Assembly: GCA_016777645.1 (NCBI GenBank)
Contig: JADHRC010000017.1
Coordinates: 1-17,980, forward strand
Length of the DNA: 17,980 nt
Direction: 5' to 3'
Source: Alphaproteobacteria bacterium
Lineage (GTDB): Bacteria; Pseudomonadota; Alphaproteobacteria; Puniceispirillales; Marisalimonadaceae
Shown: positions 13,658-17,980 of the stretch, one piece after another
How the letters are laid out: each line of letters opens with the position of its first letter
Numbering within the stretch: position 1 is the first letter of the stretch
Translations under genes and position numbers: made by a program
Notes under the pieces: generated by a model
The model's database searches: none
What the model was told of the DNA's origin: nothing
The model's input: only the letters and a program-made list of their open reading frames with translations

Positions 13658-14728
13658 TTAATGATTTTTTCCAGAAATAATATCAATCATGGCCTTTGTT
13701 ACCTGTTTTGTTGAGCTTTGACCTCCAAGGTCTCTAGGAAGAAATTTATTATCAGAGGTAAGTTTTTCAATGGCAGACATCAACTTTTGAGCAGCTTTAA
13801 GTTCTCCTAAATTTTCTAGCATCATTACAGCTGACCAATAAGAGCCAATAGGATTAGCAATTCCTTTACCCATTATATCAAATGCAGATCCATGAATTGG
13901 CTCAAACATTGAAGGATGACGTCTGTCTGGGTCTAAGTTAGCAGTAGGAGCAATACCCATGGAACCCGACAAGGCTGCTGCCAAATCAGTTAATATGTCA
14001 GCATGAAGATTCGACGCTACAACTGTATCAATACTTTTAGGGTCTAAGACCATTCTTGTGGTCATAGCATCTACAAGCATTTTATCTGTTGTAACATCTT
14101 TATAATCTTCTGAAATTTCTTCAAAAATTTCATCCCACATTACCATGCCATGTCTTTGCGCATTAGACTTAGTTACAAGTGTAAGTAATTTTCTAGGTCT
14201 GGAGCGAGCTATTTCAAAAGCAAATCTCTGGATTCTCTCTACACCTTGTTTTGTAAATAGTGTAATATCCATGGCTGTATCATGACTGTAACCTTTATGA
14301 CTTCTTCCACCAATTCCAGAATATTCACCTTCTGAATTTTCTCTAATAAATGCCCAATCAATATCTGTTTCATCTACATCTTTTAGTGGTGAACCTATTC
14401 CAGGAAGCAATCTTACAGGTCTTAGATTAGCATATTGATCAAGTCCCTGACATATTTTCAATCTTAATCCCCAAAGGGTAATATGATCTGGGACCTCAGG
14501 ATCACCTGCCGAGCCAAAATATATAGAATTAAAATTTTTAAGTTCCTCTACGCCTTCTTCAGGCATCATTATACCATGTTTTCTATAATAGTCAGATCCC
14601 CAGTCAAATTCTGTAAACTCAATTGGTAGATTAGTCTCCACCTTTGAAAGAGCTTTTAAAACTTCAACACCACTATTTATAACTTCTGTACCAATACCAT
14701 CGCCAGGTATTACGGCTATTTTATACAT
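13658..14728 (-). CDS. Tartrate/D-malate dehydrogenase (isopropylmalate dehydrogenase family)
   Basis: This 356-residue NAD-dependent beta-decarboxylating dehydrogenase carries GDGIG (9-13), WGSDYYRKHGIMMPEEG (43-59), LRPVRLLPG, RENSEGEYSGIGGR (129-142), the catalytic lysine K187 (VTKSNAQRHG) and the metal-binding aspartates D220, D244 and D248. The YYxxHGxMMPEDG and PDHxxLWGL blocks are typical of the TtuC/DmlA branch (tartrate dehydrogenase/decarboxylase, D-malate dehydrogenase) rather than LeuB. The likely reaction is oxidation of D-malate or tartrate with possible decarboxylation; the exact substrate cannot be read from sequence. It is the first gene of a two-gene minus-strand operon, divergent from the iron permease. 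Confidence 0.88.
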   Translation of the reverse strand: MYKIAVIPGDGIGTEVINSGVEVLKALSKVETNLPIEFTEFDWGSDYYRKHGIMMPEEGVEELKNFNSIYFGSAGDPEVPDHITLWGLRLKICQGLDQYANLRPVRLLPGIGSPLKDVDETDIDWAFIRENSEGEYSGIGGRSHKGYSHDTAMDITLFTKQGVERIQRFAFEIARSRPRKLLTLVTKSNAQRHGMVMWDEIFEEISEDYKDVTTDKMLVDAMTTRMVLDPKSIDTVVASNLHADILTDLAAALSGSMGIAPTANLDPDRRHPSMFEPIHGSAFDIMGKGIANPIGSYWSAVMMLENLGELKAAQKLMSAIEKLTSDNKFLPRDLGGQSSTKQVTKAMIDIISGKNH

Positions 14729-14772
14729 CTAACAACTTCCATTTTGATTAATTTATTATTAAAAAAGTTTTA

Positions 14773-14786
14773 ATTAGTATACTAAT
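14773..14786. promoter_or_regulatory. 14-base palindrome in the divergent spacer, candidate operator
   Basis: ATTAGTATACTAAT is a perfect palindrome in the middle of the 97-base spacer between the dehydrogenase gene and the iron permease gene. It contains TATACT on both strands, so it overlaps plausible -10 boxes in either direction. A dimeric repressor, for example the Fur encoded downstream, could act here. No match to a known Fur or Irr box is claimed. Confidence 0.4.
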
Positions 14787-14825
14787 AAGGTTCATATATT
14801 TTAATTATTGAATATAAATACTTAC

Positions 14826-16469
14826 ATGAGTTCTTTTTCGAATATTTTTAAAACTCCTCGACATTCATATATGAAATTAATTTGTATTTCTATTATTTTT
14901 CTTCTTCTGGCACCGATAATTTCTATTATTTTCTCAAGCTTTGAAAACACTTTTTCTTTATGGATACATTTGATTAATACAAGATTGAACATTTACTTAT
15001 ATAATACTTTTATTCTAATGTTAGGCGTTGGTTTGACAACATTTATTATAGGGGTAAGTCTTGCTTGGTTAATATGTCGGTATGATTTCTTTATGAAAAA
15101 TATAATTGAGTGGGCTTTGTTACTACCACTTGCTTTGCCATCATACATAGTAGCTTATTGTTATACAGATTTCCTAGAATATAGTGGTTTTCTCCAAACT
15201 GTTCTTAGAAATATTTTAGGTTTCAATTCTCCAAATGAATATTATTTCCCTAAGATTAGATCATTAGGAGGAGCAATATTTGTAATTTCTTTTGTATTAT
15301 ATCCTTATGTGTATTTGATAACAAAAGTAGCTTTTAAATCAACACCTGCATCATTATTAGAATTAGCTGAAATTAATGGTAAGAAGCCATTTTATTCGGT
15401 GGCTTTGCCACTCGCAAGACCTGCGATAATTGCAGGTCTATCATTAGTATTAATGGAGACTATTTCTGATTTTGGAACCGTAGATTTTTTTGCTGTAGAA
15501 ACAATTACATTAGGAATTTTTAATCTATGGCTTGGAATGAATAATCTAGCTGCAGCTTCTCAACTAGCAATGGTTGGTTTCACATTTATTCTAGTTCTAT
15601 TTGCTTTAGAGCTCTCTGCAAGAAAAAAGCAAAGATTTAACGACACGAAGATAAATATCTATAGAGGTTATAACAAAAAAGTTTCAAGTATGAAAAGTTT
15701 CTTTATTTTCTTAACTTGTTTTATTCCAATAATAATTGGTTTTTTAATTCCACTTTTCATTTTAATTTTTCATTCAATTAATTACCTAGATTTAGAAAAT
15801 TTTAATAACTTGGTAAGCATTTCTTATAATTCTTTTTTAATCAGTATTATAACCTCTCTAGTCATTGTTACATTATCATTAATTCTAGCTGTTGGTTTAA
15901 AATTTTATAACTTTAAAGGAATGAGTTTTTTTTCAACCTTTGCTGGAATTGGATATGCTTTTCCAGGCATAATCATAGCCTTAGGCACATTATTCTTCGT
16001 ATCTTTTATTCAAAATACAACAAACTCATTACTCTTTTTTTTAGATATTAATATAGAATTAATTTTAATTGGATCATATTTTATTTTGATATTTGCTTAC
16101 GTTTCAAGGTTTAATGCCGTGGCATTTGGTGCTATTAATAGTGGTATTGGAAGAATTCCTCCTAATATGATGGAAGCAAGTCTAACGCTAGGAAAGCCTT
16201 TTTGGTTTAGTTTTAAAAAAATTATACTGCCTCTTATTAAGCCATCATTATTAACTGCCTTGATTTTAGCCTTCGTAGATATAATAAAAGAGTTACCAAT
16301 TACCTTACTATTAAGACCTTTTAATTTTGAAACCTTGGCAACTTATGTTTATCAATATGCCAATGATGAAATGCTTGGAAGAGCTTCAGGAGCAGCACTA
16401 TTAATAGTTCTTATTGGTCTTATCCCGATCCTTTTTATAAATAATGTAATTAAACAAAAAACAATTTAA
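14826..16469 (+). CDS. fbpB: Ferric-iron ABC transporter permease (FbpB/SfuB type)
   Basis: This 547-residue inner-membrane protein holds two fused permease domains of about six membrane segments each, the arrangement of FbpB/SfuB/HitB. Both halves carry the EAA loop that contacts the ATPase: ELAEINGKKPFYSVALPLAR (about 180-200) and MEASLTLGKPFWFSFKKII (about 455-475). It imports ferric iron handed over by a periplasmic binding protein. I use the ATG at 14826. A TTG six codons upstream (14808) would add NINTY; neither start has a clear Shine-Dalgarno. The FbpA-type binding protein lies 520 bases downstream on the opposite strand. The FbpC ATPase is not in the window. The iron specificity comes from FbpA and Fur nearby. 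Confidence 0.87.
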   Translation: MSSFSNIFKTPRHSYMKLICISIIFLLLAPIISIIFSSFENTFSLWIHLINTRLNIYLYNTFILMLGVGLTTFIIGVSLAWLICRYDFFMKNIIEWALLLPLALPSYIVAYCYTDFLEYSGFLQTVLRNILGFNSPNEYYFPKIRSLGGAIFVISFVLYPYVYLITKVAFKSTPASLLELAEINGKKPFYSVALPLARPAIIAGLSLVLMETISDFGTVDFFAVETITLGIFNLWLGMNNLAAASQLAMVGFTFILVLFALELSARKKQRFNDTKINIYRGYNKKVSSMKSFFIFLTCFIPIIIGFLIPLFILIFHSINYLDLENFNNLVSISYNSFLISIITSLVIVTLSLILAVGLKFYNFKGMSFFSTFAGIGYAFPGIIIALGTLFFVSFIQNTTNSLLFFLDINIELILIGSYFILIFAYVSRFNAVAFGAINSGIGRIPPNMMEASLTLGKPFWFSFKKIILPLIKPSLLTALILAFVDIIKELPITLLLRPFNFETLATYVYQYANDEMLGRASGAALLIVLIGLIPILFINNVIKQKTI

Positions 16470-16521
16470 TTGTTTTGTAAATTATATTACTTTAGATTTA
16501 TTCTAAACTATGGACTTATAA

Positions 16522-16926
16522 ATGGCTCATCTTTACGAAAAATGTATAAAAATTGGATTACGGATGACCTTGCCTAGAAAAATTATTCTTGAGGTCATTG
16601 AAGATTCTGAAGACCACCCAGATGTAGATGAGCTTTACAGGCGAGCAGTTTTGAAAGATAGATCCATTTCAATAGCTACTGTTTATAGAACTATAAAGCT
16701 ATTTGAAGAAGCAGGCATCATTGAAAAACTAGATATTGGAGACGGAAGAGCTCGCTATGAAGAGGCTGGCGAACACCATGAACATTTGATTGATATAGAA
16801 TCTGGTGAGATTATTGAGTTTCAAAATGAAGAATTAGAAGAAATGAAAAGGCAGGTTGCACTTAAAATGGGTTATGAACTTGTTGATCATAGATTAGAAC
16901 TATTTGGTAAAAAAATAAAATCATAA
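16522..16926 (+). CDS. fur: Fur-family metal regulator, alphaproteobacterial Fur/Mur type
   Basis: This 134-residue regulator has a winged helix at about 10-70 (MTLPRKIILEVIEDS, SISIATVYRTIKLFEEAGII) and a dimerisation/metal domain with HHEH (85-88) and VDHRLELFG. It lacks the CxxC pairs of gammaproteobacterial Fur. The HLIDIESGEIIEF and GYELVDHRLELFG blocks match alphaproteobacterial Fur/Mur, which answers to iron or manganese depending on species. Its location between an iron permease gene and an iron-binding-protein gene suggests local and probably global metal control. It starts 52 bases after the permease, with no strong Shine-Dalgarno, and may share its transcript. Confidence 0.93.
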   Translation: MAHLYEKCIKIGLRMTLPRKIILEVIEDSEDHPDVDELYRRAVLKDRSISIATVYRTIKLFEEAGIIEKLDIGDGRARYEEAGEHHEHLIDIESGEIIEFQNEELEEMKRQVALKMGYELVDHRLELFGKKIKS

Positions 16927-16986
16927 TAATTTTTATATTCTAAATATATTTATGGATATTTGGTAAAATTATATCAAAGTCAGGGT

Positions 16987-17980
16987 TTACCACCCTACCT
17001 CATCAATAATCATCTGTGCTTTATTAGAGTTCTTAGCAATCTCACTTATTGGTAAGTTGTCAGCCTTAAATGTTCCCCATTCCATTATTTTACCATGAAG
17101 CTTTACATTTGGATTTACTGGATACTCAAAATTAATTTCAGAGTAAATTTTTTGAGCTTCTGGCTCGGTGAGCCACTCTATGAATTTTAATGCCTCTTTA
17201 CTATTTTTAGAATACTTTGCTATAGCTGCACCAGAAATATTTATATGCTGTCCTCTATCTTCCTGATTAAAAAAAATCACATCAGTATCCTCTGCCCATA
17301 GTTTTTGTTCTGGATTTTGATCATTAAATTTCATTAATGCAAAATAATATGTATTCATAAGCACAATATCACATTCACCAGAATAAATAGCTTTAGCTTG
17401 AGCTCTGTCATTACCCTTAGGTTTTCTAGCAAAATTAGAGACAAATTCTTTAGCCCATTTTTTGGCTTTTTCCTCACCATGATGAGAAATTAAGGAAGCC
17501 AATAATGCTCTGTTATAAGGATGACTTCCTATTCTAGTACATATTTTATTTTTAAATTTTGGGTTAGCTAAATCTTCTATAGTTTTAATTTCCTCCCGGT
17601 TTACTCTTTTTTTTGATATACCAATTACCCTAGCTCGAGTAGATAGACTGACCCATTTATTTTCTGCGTGTCTGAGATGTTTAGGCACATTTCTATTTAT
17701 TAAATCTGATTCCATAGTTTTAACTAAATCCATATCTGCTAGCTCAGATAATCTAGAAATATCAACGGTCAAAATAATATCAGCAGGTGAGTTTTTACCT
17801 TCTGACTTAAGTCTTTGTGCCAAACCTTTTTGCGCATGCAAAATATTAAATTTAATATTAAATTCTTTTTCATATTTTTTGGTAAAAGGTTCCAGAAGCG
17901 CAGAACTACGATAAGAGTAAATGTTTAATTCTTTCGAATTAGCTCTTTGAATTCCTATAAATATAACAGTGAAACTTAAC
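16987..17980 (-). CDS. fbpA: Periplasmic ferric-iron-binding protein FbpA/FutA (partial, runs off right edge)
   Basis: The minus-strand frame is open to the window edge, giving 330 visible residues; only the first part of the signal peptide is missing. The visible start LSFTVIFIGIQRANS is the end of a signal peptide, followed by ELNIYSYRSSALLEPFTKKY, the classical start of mature ferric-binding proteins. The iron-ligand pair is in MNTYYFAL (codons near 17344-17355). DIILTVDISRL, the RIGSHPYNRALLASLI region and the FIEWLTEPEAQKIYSE end also fit FbpA/FutA. A TTG at 17841 could mimic a start but lies 46 codons inside the protein. It is convergent with fur and supplies the FbpB-type permease. Confidence 0.93.
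   Translation of the reverse strand, partial: LSFTVIFIGIQRANSKELNIYSYRSSALLEPFTKKYEKEFNIKFNILHAQKGLAQRLKSEGKNSPADIILTVDISRLSELADMDLVKTMESDLINRNVPKHLRHAENKWVSLSTRARVIGISKKRVNREEIKTIEDLANPKFKNKICTRIGSHPYNRALLASLISHHGEEKAKKWAKEFVSNFARKPKGNDRAQAKAIYSGECDIVLMNTYYFALMKFNDQNPEQKLWAEDTDVIFFNQEDRGQHINISGAAIAKYSKNSKEALKFIEWLTEPEAQKIYSEINFEYPVNPNVKLHGKIMEWGTFKADNLPISEIAKNSNKAQMIIDEVGW

Noticed and set aside
16982..16996. Hairpin AGGGT-TTACC-ACCCT at the fur/fbpA junction as a terminator
   Set aside because: Five pairs, overlapping the fbpA stop, and no run of T on either side.
17839..17841. TTG as the start of the ferric-binding protein
   Set aside because: The frame continues 46 codons further to the window edge with a signal peptide and the conserved mature N-terminus, so the gene is partial, not short.

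Overview
The window is a strongly AT-rich (roughly 30% GC by eye), densely packed bacterial chromosome segment. It most likely comes from a streamlined, marine-type alphaproteobacterium. The best lineage marker is the Fur-family regulator, whose C-terminal half (HEHLIDIESGEIIEF, VDHRLELFG) is of the alphaproteobacterial Fur/Mur type and lacks the CxxC zinc pairs of gammaproteobacterial Fur. FlgP/FlgT-like proteins and the flhA-flhF-flhG-fliA order are also known from gammaproteobacteria, so the placement is an inference. I see no tRNA, rRNA, CRISPR array or insertion sequence.

Region 1 (1-7739) is flagellar. On the minus strand at the left edge lie a FlgP/LPP20-type gene and, running off the window, a FlgT-like gene. 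Divergent from them, on the plus strand, are flhA, flhF, flhG (fleN), fliA and an unknown 126-residue gene. The divergent spacer holds two sigma-54 (-24/-12) promoters facing opposite ways, each with exact spacing. A third sigma-54 promoter drives a minus-strand hook/rod protein gene (FlgE/FlgG family) and shows that its start codon is internal to the longest ORF. Together they indicate an RpoN-then-FliA flagellar hierarchy.

Region 2 (7881-9431) is a tight four-gene operon: an NHLP/nitrile-hydratase-alpha-like small protein, a secreted Sel1-repeat protein, a 62-residue unknown protein and a secreted protein with four cysteines. No RiPP-modifying enzyme is visible.

Region 3 (9432-12418) holds small accessory functions: a coiled-coil protein with a basic N-terminus paired with a ParA-type ATPase (possibly a positioning system); two small ORFs; a 26-codon minus-strand gene with an ideal Shine-Dalgarno and its own terminator; a stand-alone cyclic-nucleotide-binding domain protein; and a FliL-like membrane protein.

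Region 4 (12415-17980) is metabolic and iron-related. A minus-strand pair encodes a tartrate/D-malate-type dehydrogenase and a threonine-synthase-like PLP enzyme. Next come a ferric-iron ABC permease, a Fur regulator and, convergent with them, a periplasmic ferric-binding protein cut by the right edge. The transporter ATPase is not in the window.

The most interesting items are the 26-codon gene with its shared two-way terminator, the NHLP-like operon, the ParA/coiled-coil pair, and the simultaneous loss of key GTPase motifs in FlhF and of the FlhF-activating N-terminus in FlhG.
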